From the NCBI GenBank assembly GCA_022457155.1, contig JAJGOT010000473.1, positions 372,001 through 436,000 on the forward strand: a stretch of 64,000 nucleotides of DNA, written 5' to 3'. The notes beneath the pieces are model-generated. The model was not told where the DNA came from and did not search any database. It saw nothing but the letters and a program-made list of their open reading frames with translations. Source of the stretch: Cladopsammia gracilis (lineage: Eukaryota; Cnidaria; Anthozoa; Scleractinia; Dendrophylliidae). A program made the translations under genes and the position numbers. Below, one piece after another: positions 33,801-42,939 of this stretch (position 1 is its first letter; each line of letters starts with the position of its first letter).

Positions 33801-36800
33801 CTAGTGGTATATATATGTTGTGGTTCAATTTTATCCTTGGTTCAAACTTTATTTTCCTTTGTTTTTGGCTATGGTAATGTATGATAATGAGTTTTAAACA
33901 AAGGAAAATAAAATTTGAACCAAGGATAAAATTGAACCACAACATATACATCCAGTAAGTATGGAAGGAGAGTTCTGTGCCTTCTCCTTGTTACGATATC
34001 ATTTGCTTGTTTTTCTATTTATTTGTGACTTTTTTATATAACTGTGAAAACCTTTTGTGACGACATTAATAATATTTAGTTGATTAAAGGAGGCAGTTGT
34101 CAATTGGGATTTCGTCCTGTCACCGTTTCCTGTCATACCTTTTTGTTTTTGATAATGAGAGCCACTTGCCTGGTTTGTGCTTTTAGGCAATTTTGTGCTT
34201 TTAGGCCGATACGCAAATCGGATGTTTACCCCATGGCGGCTGAGAGCAAAGAGAGGAACTATTATTGAAAACCAACCTATTTATGGGAATCCGGATACCC
34301 ATACAAGCACCGATTATTCTCCGCTGGCCGGACACCTCTGGCAATGACCCTTTCTTGTCTCACATAAACCTAATTATTCGTTTCTCACAATTATTGGTAT
34401 TTTATTGTGAATATTTCGTTTTGTGACAAACTCAATAAACAATAAATGATAAACTCAAACGATAAAGCGCAATTGTTCTTCAGATATTATAAAGAAGATA
34501 AAGCTGTCAAGGAAGACGTCGAACTTCAAGATTTCCTCAATGAAGTGTCGCTTAACGGAACTGGAGAAAACGGTGGCATTGGAAGGGTAAATACAAGTTT
34601 TTTTTCTCTTATGCAGATAAGCCGCGGCTACAGAACAGAATGTATGCTCTTACAGGAAACGTGACTGTTTGGAAAATTATCACGCAGCCAACGTGGACTG
34701 AAAATCACACGTGCTGTCACTCTTGCTCTCACTCTCCCCAGGTCCTTCTCTGCGTTTTAAATGACGGGAAGAGAAACGCGAAGCAGAGCTGCTGAGATAC
34801 TCTAAAAATCCTGGATTATTACGTCATGTAAAACGCTATGTAATATCTTCGTTTCGTTTGGAAATAACCTACGAAAACGCCATTTCATCGTATGCAAATA
34901 ATCCACGATTTTTGAAGTATTTTGGCTGCCTTGTTCAGGGTTTTGTTCCCTCGCCCCGCCATTTTGAAAGCGGAGGGTTGCACATACTTAAAGGGTCGTG
35001 ACTAGAATGAATATTCCAAAATCAGGTTGGATCACCTCGGACACTTATTGAGAATTATATAACATAATGTCGACACTATCAATAAATTTTTAAGCGTAAA
35101 AAAAAAAAAAAAAAATCTAAAATCCACACTCAGGATTGAACCTGTGACCTCAGCTAGGCTTAGGCTTACATAGCTAGCCTACCGTTCCACTGCACCACCT
35201 AGCTTCTCGGGTTGCTTAGTCCTAAATTTAACTATATAAACTGCTGCCCCTAACCTCAACTGAAAGCTAACCAGTACTTCGTTATATAAGTCTCAATAAG
35301 GTGTCCAACCTGATTTTGGAGTATCCATTCTAGTCACCACCATACTTAAAGGGTTGGTTCAACCACAAGTCATTGCGGGCAGGAGCTCAGTCTGCAATGT
35401 AAAGCGGAAGTTACACATGGTATCCAGAGTGTATATGCATATCCAATTGTATATTTGAGTTTATCTCAAGTCGCATTTCAACTGTTCAAAGGAATTACAA
35501 GTCCATGCTATAGAATTTACGAATCAATGATCCATCCAGAAAACATTTCAGGTACCCTTTTTGCTTCGAGGACTCGGCAATTTTCTCTTCCCACGTATTC
35601 TAATTCCCATATATTCTGCTCGGTTAAAGACTTGCACTAGTGACGCATGCGCACAATACGTCTTTTAGTTCCTTGCTGTCGCCACCATGTTTGATCGAAT
35701 CCGCTGACCAGTATATTGTGTATATTATTGTGTAACCGTTGAGAATGGCCGCATCTAGGTTTTAAGACTTAGATTAACTTAGTATTAATACTTGAAGTGA
35801 AACAAAAGAAAGTAGCGGCAAACTGATCCTCAACGGCAGAAAAACAGAAGCAGAAGCAAATAAAACAAGAAGCTGTACACAGCTTGAACTCGTGGCGCCT
35901 TTAACTCATTGCAACATTGATTCCCGAGTGTTTTGAGTGCTTTTACGGAGAAACATAAGCTTAAAATTGTCTAATCAAAGGCTCCTGCGAGCCAACCCGT
36001 GAATACCAAATGCTAAAAGCAACGCAATATTGCGGGGTTTTTTGGAAATTAAATGTAACGACTTTTGACGAACGCAAAACAAAAAAATCGAAAATTTTCA
36101 GTTCGAAATAAAAAAAAAATTCGTCCTGGAGGACAATCGAACTCAAGTCCTTCGACGCCCTCCTTCTCTATTGTCCCATCATTTACCCACTACACTACCT
36201 AGGATTTGGCTAATTACCAGGTCAAATTTTTTTACTTCAACGTAGATATGCGGAAAACGTTTACATCTGAGTGATGGATCGAACGAGCGAGCTAGTGAGT
36301 GAGTGAATTTGCTGTCGTCTCCGATAACCCGTTCATTACGCTACACTTATTCACGGGTTAAAAAGTAAGAGTACACTACATTCACTACATTCAGTAGCCG
36401 ACACTTCAAATTGATCGCTAAGCAAATTGTAAGTTCTATAAAACACAAAACTTTCCGGAACTAAAATCCCACAGGAATAAGCGGCGAACACAACATCAAA
36501 TGGTCCTATCCATCCACGAACGACTTGCATTGTCTTGAAAACTTGCAATTGTGCGCTGTACAGTTCTTTCTTTTGCTTCTAAATTCAACACACGGAGAGA
36601 GTTTGCGGTATGGATTTCATGGCTGAAAGCCATATAGTCGTCGACATAAACTAAAATATGCGTGCATAAATTTGCATGCGCTAATGTGACACGAAAAAAA
36701 AAAAAAGTTCAGAGCCGAATTTACAACTCGTGGGCTTCGCTTCGTTATAGTCTGTAGATAGACCTCCTTAGCAACAGCATTGAATTTAAGATTCTCACCC

Positions 36801-37453
36801 CTTAAATTCTGCATGGCAAGGTGCAAGGTATAATTTCAACAATTTTCATTTTCAACAGATTCAAGAGTTCCCTACAAGCATCGATACTAAAGAAGAACTT
36901 TGTGATATTGTGAGCCGCATCATCGCACATCTAAGTGTCCAACACGCCGCAGTCAACTACGGATTAACAGACTACGCCGAGTACGTTCCCAACCTACCGA
37001 CCAAACTGTACAATGATACCAGAGTGAAAGAAGGGGAATTCTCTGTTTTCAGACTGCCAAACAGATTCACTTCAGCTGTAAGTAAAAAGGGAGTAGGGTG
37101 GGGATTATGGATTAAGGAGAGTTAGTAGCGAATTATTCTAGGGAGCGCTGTACCTATTTTATTGCTATTGTCGAAATTCTACAACTTAAACAGCAATTGT
37201 TTTTTTTTTAATTTTTCAGATCGAGGCCAGCTTCAGTAACTCTCTGGCGACACTCCGCTTCGATTCCCTGTTTGACTACGGTAACGACCTTCTGGACAAT
37301 AAGGCCACCAATCTCATGAACGGTTACTATAGTTACCTAATGAACGTTGTTCAGCCTCGCATGCAAGAAAAGAACCGACAGCGGAAGGAAAGAGGTGATC
37401 TGACCTATCCGTATCTTATTCCAAAATGGATACCGAATGGAGTTCAGACCTAG
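15779..37453 (+). CDS. gene A: secreted lipoxygenase with two FN2 modules inside the catalytic domain
   Basis: Predicted exons: 15779-15834, 22387-22735, 24714-24852, 26108-26266, 26601-26621, 28082-28242, 28787-28816, 29263-29369, 30633-30831, 32159-32265, 32548-32802, 33344-33450, 34484-34586, 36859-37077, 37220-37453. Exon 1 encodes a signal peptide. Exon 2 (116 residues) has paired cysteines in QCEVSLPQQSSPVC and no PLAT pattern. LOX hallmarks are QRLAGPNPMSLKRV, WMLAKLNVQ, the H-x4-H ligands in EHLVKVH, and QHAAVN. The C-terminus is PNGVQT, so the last ligand is Thr, not the usual Ile. Exons 4-7 form an FN2 cassette absent from gene B. The phases agree, except that one base is missing in exon 6, and skipping that exon restores frame. 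The expected reaction is dioxygenation of polyunsaturated fatty acids outside the cell. The link from exon 1 over a 6.5-kb intron and the weak donors after exons 8 and 9 are the least certain parts. Confidence 0.82.
17024..17607. mobile_element. inserted repeat with ACCCGTGAATACGC end
   Basis: It interrupts the second tandem copy of the intron sequence (16980-17020 continues at 17608). The left end ACCCGTGAATACGCACATG and the right end TTATTCACGGATTGGCTC resemble the elements at 35972-36360, 27700-27960 and 58240-58280. A tRNA-like stretch (AGTGGTGTAGCGCGTGG ... GGTCCCGGGATTAAT) suggests a SINE-like component. Confidence 0.6.
19040..20215 (+). mobile_element. decayed Penelope-like retroelement 3' end with GIY-YIG motif
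   Basis: A reading frame from 19172 to about 19705 has the PLE-type pattern FRCNS...C..CPYI, then LLTCNSNN and LTYMIECKKCKK. A one-base insertion in the A-run near 19690-19700 shifts the frame, after which QYIGETKRTIRERFTKHR follows. These are the two halves of a GIY-YIG endonuclease. A further shift precedes a TLSPEGIN-like motif near 19930. No reverse transcriptase domain is in the window. Upstream are hairpins at 19150-19245 (CTCTCTCACGTTTTGTGAGA type), and downstream a hammerhead-like motif at 20132-20160. The copy is dead and 5'-truncated. Confidence 0.8.
20132..20160 (+). ncRNA. hammerhead ribozyme-like core
   Basis: CTGAGGA (20132-20138) fits the CUGANGA core. It is followed by a possible stem II, GACT (20140-20143) with AGTC (20153-20156), then GAAA (20157-20160). 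Flanking CTGGCC and GGCCAT could pair. It lies at the 3' end of a Penelope-like element, and that family is known to carry hammerhead ribozymes. Stem pairing and the cleavage site were not verified. Confidence 0.45.
22387..22735 (+). CDS. gene A exon 2: N-terminal LOX region
   Basis: The acceptor is CTATCGAAG (ending 22386) and the donor gtaatt. It encodes 116 residues starting at the shared R codon, with two cysteines 13 residues apart and possible N-glycosylation sites NMT and NIT, as expected for a secreted protein. It aligns with gene B exon 2 at both ends (QCEVSLPQ; YNN) but is otherwise much more divergent than the catalytic exons. Confidence 0.85.
22875..23030. repeat. palindromic dispersed repeat related to 10517-10640
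   Basis: Left arm TTGGATCCGAGGCTAATGGG and right arm CCCAAGCCTCGGAGCTAAG bracket ATAAAACAAAAG and CTTCTGTTTTAT arms. It lies in gene A intron 2. Confidence 0.6.
23516..23925. mobile_element. 410-bp MITE with TAA target duplication
   Basis: The terminal inverted repeats AGCCTGGTTTCCA / TGGAAACCAGGCT are perfect. TAA flanks both ends (23513-23515, 23926-23928). The interior is made of GATCGCAAGGATCG-type words on both strands and has no transposase. The 3-bp TAA duplication fits a PIF/Harbinger-type non-autonomous element. It sits in gene A intron 2. Long minus ORFs here are repeat artefacts. Confidence 0.85.
23960..24060. repeat. diverged hairpin related to the 120-bp MITE
   Basis: The central AACTCATGCAAATGAGCAA ... 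TTGCTCATTTGCATTAGATT matches the core of the 120-bp MITE, but the ends differ (GGTATAAAAG type arms). It is an old or recombinant relative. Confidence 0.5.
24125..24157 (-). ncRNA. hammerhead ribozyme-like core
   Basis: On the minus strand: CTGATGA (24157-24151), A, GACT ... AGTC as stem II around an AGTAGGAATCGC loop, then GAAAC (24129-24125). This is the canonical conserved core. Downstream GTCAC and GTGAC, and TCACGAT with ATCGTGA, could form stem III but do not align perfectly. It lies in gene A intron 2 inside repeat sequence. Activity is not established. Confidence 0.5.
24230..24700. repeat. dispersed repeat shared with 35860-36740
   Basis: Blocks such as CCCGAGTGTTTTGAGT, AAACATAAGCTTAAAATT, GATCGCTAAGCAAATTG and GCTGAAAGCCATAT occur in the same order in gene A intron 9 at 35860-36740. 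There a ~390-bp insertion splits the copy. No coding capacity was recognised. Confidence 0.75.
24714..24852 (+). CDS. gene A exon 3
   Basis: Acceptor TTAATTAG, donor gtaagc, ending in phase 1. It encodes EYAKLPSQYEAFMD and QRLAGPNPMSLKRV, the LOX motif also seen in gene B exon 3. The phase-1 end is what permits the inserted phase 1-1 cassette that follows. Confidence 0.92.
25081..25418. repeat. 67-bp minisatellite, five copies
   Basis: Units start at 25081, 25148, 25215, 25282 and 25349 (all 67 bp apart), each with GCTTTGCACATTGAAATTAC-like and GGTTCATATGATT-like words. It lies in intron 3 just before the FN2 cassette. Confidence 0.9.
25860..26040. repeat. imperfect GAT/GGT microsatellite
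   Basis: A run of GATGATGAT and GGTGGTGG variants. The methionine- and valine-rich ORF at 25837-26064 is a translation of this run, not a gene. It immediately precedes the FN2 exon. Confidence 0.9.
26108..26266 (+). CDS. gene A exon 4: first FN2 module
   Basis: 159 bp, phase 1 at both ends, acceptor CAAACAG and donor gtaaca. It encodes one complete FN2 module: RWCHFPFIYRGKLYRQCT, then PWCSTT, then GRWGNC. The four conserved FN2 cysteines plus one earlier (RRC) are present. A symmetric exon holding a whole module is typical of exon shuffling. FN2 modules in other proteins bind collagen or gelatin, or choline phospholipids. Confidence 0.92.
26601..26621 (+). CDS. gene A exon 5: 21-bp linker micro-exon
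   Basis: Acceptor CTGTTTAG and donor gtaagt flank 21 bp in phase 1-1, encoding about ERENSEE, a charged linker. It is supported by good splice sites, matching phase and a similar acidic linker after the second FN2. It could be skipped without breaking frame. Confidence 0.55.
26625..28080. other. gene A intron 5 with repeats
   Basis: About 26660-26800 has an inverted repeat (GAGGTTTCGCACGGCAGCC versus GGCTGCCGTGCAAAACCTC). About 27696-27960 carries an element with TTAACTCGTGAATACGC and a CGTATTCAGAGTTGGCTC end, related to 17024-17607. No gene seen. Confidence 0.5.
28082..28242 (+). CDS. gene A exon 6: second FN2 module with a one-base deletion
   Basis: It encodes EWCHFPFTYDGKVYDKCT and RRWCLTTKTY, clearly FN2. 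At the end the expected TGG-GGN-AAY-TGY is TGG-GAA-ATT-GTA: one G is missing, the last cysteine is lost, and the exon is 161 instead of 162 bp. Its end phase no longer fits the next exon. Either the exon is skipped (neighbours are phase 1-1, so frame is kept), the allele is broken, or there is a sequence error. Confidence 0.75.
28787..28816 (+). CDS. gene A exon 7: 30-bp acidic linker micro-exon
   Basis: Acceptor CCTTCAG and donor gtgagc flank 30 bp in phase 1-1, encoding about GKEEKEEKEE. This hinge would separate the FN2 pair from the LOX core. The low-complexity purine sequence makes it less certain than the FN2 exons. Confidence 0.55.
29263..29369 (+). CDS. gene A exon 8
   Basis: Acceptor ATATACAG. 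It starts in phase 1 and encodes GLDWNKLKETLNPNFDWEAA, matching gene B exon 4. The donor gttata is weak compared with gtatta in gene B, which may affect splicing. Confidence 0.85.
29400..30630. other. gene A intron 8, no gene seen
   Basis: AT-rich sequence with short repeated AGAATACAATA words at 29720-29800. About 30300-30500 has an imperfect inverted pair around ACTTTGATTACAATAATGCG. Nothing coding. Confidence 0.4.
30633..30831 (+). CDS. gene A exon 9
   Basis: Acceptor TTATTTCAG. It encodes GRIYALRYELCDD and LVPVAIQMDYTP, LOX core sequence with the same boundaries as gene B exon 5. The donor gttcag is weak, but the phase (1) and the next exon agree. Confidence 0.9.
31041..31786. mobile_element. 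746-bp terminal-inverted-repeat element
   Basis: The left end CCTACCCTGCGAGCAGTGGA and right end TCCACTGCTCGCAGGGTAGG are inverted copies extending over about 65 bp, with an extra GCTCGGCGTA in the right arm. The interior has no transposase. No clear target duplication is seen. It sits in the intron between gene A exons 9 and 10. Confidence 0.8.
32159..32802 (+). CDS. gene A exons 10-11: first two iron ligands
   Basis: Exon 10 (32159-32265) has WMLAKLNVQITDLGYAQ and ends EHLVK. Exon 11 (32548-32802) starts VHLLMEAF. The splice thus falls between the two His of the H-x4-H iron-binding pair, exactly as in gene B. RTLSPQHPLHQIL follows, the conserved HP region. Phases are 0 at the joint. Confidence 0.93.
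32935..33015 (-). repeat. tRNA-derived SINE-like fragment
   Basis: On the minus strand TGGCTTCATAGCTCAGTAGT (A-box region) and GGTTCGAATGCC (B-box) are at tRNA-like spacing. The acceptor stem is imperfect. It lies in gene A's intron after exon 11. Confidence 0.5.
33344..33450 (+). CDS. gene A exon 12
   Basis: It encodes KRGLDDSKLIPYFPYRDD, the LOX region with conserved PYFPYRDDG, and ends in phase 2 before gtaagt. It matches gene B exon 8 in size (107 bp) and boundaries. Confidence 0.92.
33808..33950. mobile_element. palindromic element around TTTCCTTTGTTT
   Basis: TATATGTTGTGGTTCAATTT and its complement AAATTGAACCACAACATATA form long inverted arms around a 45-bp centre. This is a MITE-like hairpin in a gene A intron. 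Confidence 0.7.
34484..34586 (+). CDS. gene A exon 13
   Basis: Acceptor TTCTTCAG, donor gtaaat, 103 bp. It encodes YYKEDKAVKEDVELQDFLNE and ends GGIGR. A close copy lies at 60041-60143 in the downstream relic. Confidence 0.92.
35105..35340 (-). repeat. tRNA-derived SINE, minus copy
   Basis: On the minus strand: AGGTGGTGCAGTGGAACGG-like A-box region and AGGTCACAGGTTCAATCC B-box, next to a poly-A/T run at 35101-35115. A + strand copy is at about 60430-60660. Both sit in LOX-derived sequence. Confidence 0.65.
35860..36740. repeat. dispersed repeat, second copy, split by an insertion
   Basis: 35860-35970 and 36361-36740 together match 24230-24700. The break is filled by a separate element at about 35972-36360. 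Confidence 0.75.
35972..36360. mobile_element. about 390-bp element inserted in the 35.9-36.7 kb repeat
   Basis: Ends are CAAAGGCTCCTGCGAGCCAACCC and a TATTCACGGGTTA end. The uninterrupted copy at 24340 shows the empty state. It belongs to the family at 17024-17607 but in the opposite orientation, and carries a tRNA-like region near 36130-36210. Confidence 0.65.
36859..37453 (+). CDS. gene A exons 14-15: remaining iron ligands and C-terminus
   Basis: Exon 14 (36859-37077) encodes QHAAVN, whose H and N are the third and fourth iron ligands, then PNLPTKLYND. Exon 15 (37220-37453) starts IEASFSN and ends WIPNGVQT-stop. Most animal LOXs end in Ile, whose carboxylate binds iron, but here the last residue is Thr. 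Confidence 0.93.
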
Positions 37454-37901
37454 TTCAACAGTTTCACCATCAACACGTGCACTTAAACTAATGTAACGGG
37501 GGCAATATGAATGTGTAAACTTTAAACATTGACAATATCAAGGGTGTAAACTTTGGATGTGACTCTTTTTTGTAATAACAACAAAGGTCACTTTGTTATT
37601 TCTACAAGCAGTTGCAAAAAGGTTGAGACACTTTCCAAAAAAATGTTCATTCTGTATAAAAGCGACCGCGTAAAACAAATCAAATCAATGCCATGTGCTA
37701 CTGACCGCCCTCCCCCTTTCAATGTTGATGACTGTCAGTTTGAATGGCATTTTTGATCTGGTACAACATTGATAAGGGGGGAGGGGGTGGGGACTTGCTA
37801 AAAACCATGTCGGCCTCGAAATATGCACTACAGTACACAATTTTCTCAACTCTTTGCAATTGCTTGTAGTATGTTTGTACCTAACAATCAATTTGATGGA
37901 A

Positions 37902-37907
37902 AATAAA
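37902..37907 (+). terminator. poly(A) signal AATAAA for gene A
   Basis: AATAAA about 450 bp after the stop codon. No closer strong signal was seen. Confidence 0.4.
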
Positions 37908-39960
37908 TCATATTCAGGTGCAATGCTTTGCTAAAGTTATTTTAAACTCCCTCATTTTCCTAGCATAAAAAAAACCATCTGAAAGCAAGGCTCACAAGAC
38001 ACATCTCCACGGTATGCATGGCCAATACGCATGGCCAGTACCTTCCATGGCTACCACTGCCGGGTGATATGGAGAAGTGTCATGTGACCATTGTTTTTGA
38101 TGGTTTACCTTACTTAGACGGTTTGCAAATGCGCCCATTAAAATGTGATGCAAAGTCCAGGTCTATTCTAGCTCCTATAGCCGTAGTGGTAAGATCTTCC
38201 GGTCCAACAGGAGGATCCTGGTTCCAAATCACTTCAAACTTTTTAAAGGAATCGCTGGAAGCATATACCATATTTCAGAGCGAATTATTCGTATGCATTT
38301 TCAGAATGTGTTTCCAGTTCGAACGGTTTTAACTTGCAACAGTTTCGTTCAGCTTCGCCAAGGAACACAACGAATCCTGCAGCTATGACACACGGCAATA
38401 TTTTCTGCGCCTCAATCTTGTTTCCAGGGTCTTCTCCTCTTTCAAAATGGCGGGCCGCGATTTTAAAAGCGGATATCTTGTGAATGCGAGAAGCGTTGAA
38501 CGAGATATAGTATACGGGGACAGTTATGCAAATTTACACTCGGGCAACCACTCGGATGTAAACATTTTTTGTAATTCCGCAGTGTATTACGTCATTTAGT
38601 TTTCTCAGTTCGGACATTGCATAACTCACCAGTGTATTACGTCATCCAAATGTCTCGGTAAATCCCCATTAAAAAACGTCATCCAGCTGCCTCGTTTCAG
38701 ACAATGCATAATTCTCCAGTGTATTACGTCCGTCCAACTGCCTCGTTTCAGACATTGCATACCGGATTTTCTCGAATAATAGCCCTCCCTCGATTAATCG
38801 CTCCCCTCGAATAATCGCCGCCATTTGGTAGAATATTTTAAATAATCGCCTCCCTCGAATAATCATCCCCATCCTCTCCCCTCTCCCCACATCCTCGCAG
38901 TCAAGTTAAAAATTCACTTCTTGTATAGGAAACAATCATTACAATTACAGAGAAGTTACAAAAGCTCAGGTGTAATACAGTTTTTCTATAGTGAGGTTCA
39001 TGTATTTGACTTTGTCCTTTATTTCTTGGAGCTATCTAATTATCACATTACCACGAAAGTACTTCGGGCGAGCAATGTTTGAAATAATCGTCACTGGGCT
39101 TAGATACATGTACAAAATTCCGGAATTTTTTTGAGAATTTGAGACACCGAAAAGAATTTTAGATAATCTCGAGAATTTTAGACAATGAGTAAAATTTAGT
39201 AGAATTTTAGAGAAATATCAGCTTCCAGGCGACACTTTGACAATTTGACGCAAGCAAAAACATCGCGAAAGCGGTTATTTTGTGTTACCGCTGACCATCT
39301 TGCGGGCTCATCCGCACAGAAGTTTCTTTAGTGCAACTAATCCGCGGTTTCCCACTCAAATTATGCTTTCCATGAATTCCATCTCTGTTTGTAGGAAATA
39401 TGGCTTAATCCAGTGAGCCTTCCACCAGCTCACAATCAGAAACGAGAAATGTTAAGAATTTTCGAGAATTTTTTACATTTTTGAACGAATTTTAGAAATT
39501 TTGTAAAGAATTTTAAAGCTTTTGGGGGGAAAATTTCGGCGAATTTTTTCTTCGCGGGGATTTTATATTGGATCCACAAATAGTTTTCTTGTAGTGAATC
39601 TGTAGTCCTCTTATTAATGGCCCCTTTGTCCTTTTATTCTCAGAACTACCTAGATTTATGTTGTTCGAACTACAGTAGATGGTTGTTTCATGGTATTATA
39701 GTATCAAACACTGATTATATGAGTTCACTGTGATTTATACTGCATTGTATTAATAAATAGACTGTAACATCCGGCACTGATTACTCCTAGCGGTCAATGG
39801 TCAACCAAACTAGCGGTCAACGGACCAATGGAAATTCAAAACATGTCAATCCAAAATATTTCATTTCACAGGAGAAGTTGACTATCTAGCAATTATTATT
39901 CCCGAACGGTGTTGTTCTTTTTCCATTCGACTTGCTTTAAAGCTTTACAATCGCATACAA

Positions 39961-40007
<47 letters not shown>

Positions 40008-40659
40008 AACTTTATTAATGTGTCAACAAAGGATTTAGCATTGCTGCTAATTCAGGACACCTAAAACAAGTTACAATAAATCAAAACTATGTACAAGATA
40101 AATTAAGATAATAGCTATTTACAAGATAGTTAAAATTTCCCTAAATTAAAAGTTGCCCTTCTAGGTTTCTCAGATTGAGACAGGATTGGCGATAACGACA
40201 AATCGTTTTGTAAGCTTCACAAATAAATGGTTTGTAAGTTATTGGAAAGTCCATCAGTGTCGCTTCTGTAGAATTAAGTCAACGCATGGTTGACTACACA
40301 GATATACGGCGTCGTAGAGTGTACACTCAGCAAACTCGATCCACCGCGACCTTGAACGAGATTTCACTCGCTATGCTTCACGACAGGCGAGAAACACAAC
40401 ACATAATCAACTATGTTTAGTTGACATATTTAGTTCTGTCAATGGAAAAACCCGCATGAATTTTTTATGCAGCATAAATTATTTTGGCAATTTTAGCCAA
40501 TCAGAGTTGTTTCTAACAACGTCTACTGTCAAGCGTCCAATCTGAGCGCGATCCATGGTTCCTTGAGAAACAGCAGGATACGCGAACACGATTTAGTCTT
40601 ATTCGCTCAAATCGCTGCCTGTTGCTCTGAAGGCATGAAGTCGTCGATTCTCGTCTCCG

Positions 40660-41620
40660 TGACGAGGGCAAAATTTTGATAGGGGTGTCACTTTTAAAAG
40701 CTTTATATCTTTTGGCCTTTAGAAGCTGATTTCGCTAAAACTTGACAGATATATTGGGGAATAATGGGAGTTCACCAGTACTATTTTTTATTCAATGAAT
40801 CGCGCTTTACGGTAATGCTGTAATGTACGTAAGTTAAAATTTGTAAAACGTGATTTTGTGTCTAAGTTTGCTCCTCGAGAAGAACACAAAGCAAGTTGAT
40901 TTCACCACTCACTGATCCGTCAAAACCTTAATTGTCATATCTGAAGCCGAATTTTTTATTTCAACTTTAATTAAAAGTTATTAGCTTTTAGTTATTAGTT
41001 TGTATTAATCTTTCCCCCGCTTCGATTAGCCTTTTTTGCTATTAGCGGTGGGCAAGTATCTCCATTTCTTACTTTAACTAATTAACCGAAATTGTATCTT
41101 TTATAATTGGAAGGTGTGAAATAAAATCGTTGTTGTTGTTGTTGTTGTTGTTGTTGTAACGGAGTAAAATTGTCCATGTTAGAATTTGAAGCCTCATATC
41201 TTCCCCTTGAATGCCTATTTAAAAATTTTGCGTCAGATATGCATGACAATCTACAATACACATAGTTTACCTCCCTGTCGTGTCATCTCATGAAATTCTA
41301 AATCCGCGCTGAATTCTTGGACACAAAATTGTTTGTTTTTACGCTTCCGAAGGCTTCTCGAGCAAACACAAATCCAATAATATATTTATAGTAATTTTGC
41401 TAATTTTAATCCACGGGTACGCAGAAAGAACAATGCGTTTTAAAATAGTGCATTTTACCAGACAGCGCTTTGCACGTGCAATTATTGATGCAGAAACATT
41501 ACGGAGCCTGTTCGTGAATGTTTCACGCATGTTCGGTAAAAGCCGTCACACTTCGTGCATACTACTCTTTTCATAAATGCACAATGATGAGTGGAACCTT
41601 TACCATGCGACCTACCGTAA
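40660..41620. repeat. dispersed repeat, inverted copy of 8215-9090
   Basis: It matches 8215-9090 in inverted orientation. It lacks the 120-bp MITE (empty site 40913-40915) and has its own insert of about 170 bp ending in the GTT run at 41160. Confidence 0.8.
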
Positions 41621-42194
41621 AATAGCCCCTTTCACCTCCTCGCCCCAGCTTACAAGGGTTTTTGTATATTGCCTCGCTAGCTGAAACAATGGATATCAAA
41701 GAACAACTAAAATTAACCTTAAGTGCACATAAAGTAAAATTTCACTACCGTTTTTTTTCCAGTATCACCTTTATTTCATTTTCCTTCGTTTTCCTCTTTT
41801 TTGCGAAGAGTATCCACTATTTTTAGCGGTTTGAAAACTCCCGCCGTGGCCTGAAGTTTGCGACATTTTGAGCGCGGCCAAAAACGTACAAACAATGAAT
41901 TTGTGACGACATTCATGTGTTCGATCACAACAAAACCTGGTGGAAAAGGGAGCGAACCCGGGGCTAAAACAAGTTTCCAAAACTCCACTGTAAAACGAAT
42001 AACGCGTTCAGTTGTTTGCACTAATGACGTCACTAGAACCCAGGTTCTTATTTAATATGCCCAACTTGCGTCGCTTGTTAAAATATGTTCCAGCCACTTC
42101 AAGTGACTTATTTACCCATCAAAATAAATCTTAAAACACCAATTTTTAGATTATCTAAAAAAGGTAGTGAAATTTCACTTCATGTGCACTTTAA

Positions 42195-42434
42195 GGCCGG
42201 GCCAAACGAACGCAACATTTCAACGCAACATTTTGCAACATTGTTGCGCGCAACGTGTTAACCCGCGTTTGGCCACCCTGTTGCAACATGTTGGATGGTG
42301 TTGGATAAAATTTGACCATTTTCAAACTTGATCCAACACCATCCAACATGTTGCAAACGCGTGTAACACGTTGCGCGCAACAATTTAATGTTGCAAGATG
42401 TTGCGTTGAAATGTTGCGTTCGTTTGGCCGGGCC
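42195..42434. mobile_element. 240-bp palindromic MITE with GCAACATGTTG words
   Basis: Left GGCCGGGCCAAACGAACGCA and right TGCGTTCGTTTGGCCGGGCC are inverted ends. The centre folds on TGGATGGTGTTGGAT / ATCCAACACCATCCA. It is related to 14893-15158. Overlapping ORFs on both strands come from the palindrome. Confidence 0.8.
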
Positions 42435-42939
42435 AGACGTTGTTTCGTATTCACGAGATGGCTCTCCGAGCCCTTTGATTTCGTTCAGTCGTGTGATCAA
42501 TATTTTTACTCTTTTGCCCTTTTTCCTAACCTTCTTAAAAATCAGATTGAGAAACAAATTACGAACTACTATATAAAATAGAGGAAGTAAGAGTAAGAGA
42601 AAATAAACGAGCACAATTTGTCTGAAAATGCCTCTAATAAATTGTTTTGAAATTTCGTATATGCTTTATGCTTCCTTGAGAATTTCCTAAATATTGTTTG
42701 AAGCGGATTGAAACCGAAAGAGACTCTCTGTGCAAAAACTGTTATTAATTGAGGAGAGGAGAGCTTATGCTTTCAGTATGAATTGACTTTGGACATGATA
42801 TGCGTTGTCTAAAGATGCGGTTTCTTTAGCAAATCCATGGTCAATGTCACAATAAGTTCACAATCATGATTCACAATAACAATCATTATGCACATTTACC
42901 GTCAACCTCATTCCCAGGGTCATCTTTCATAAATACAAT

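Noticed and set aside
42191..42614. Overlapping ORFs on both strands
   Set aside because: They come from the palindromic MITE at 42195-42434 and its flank.
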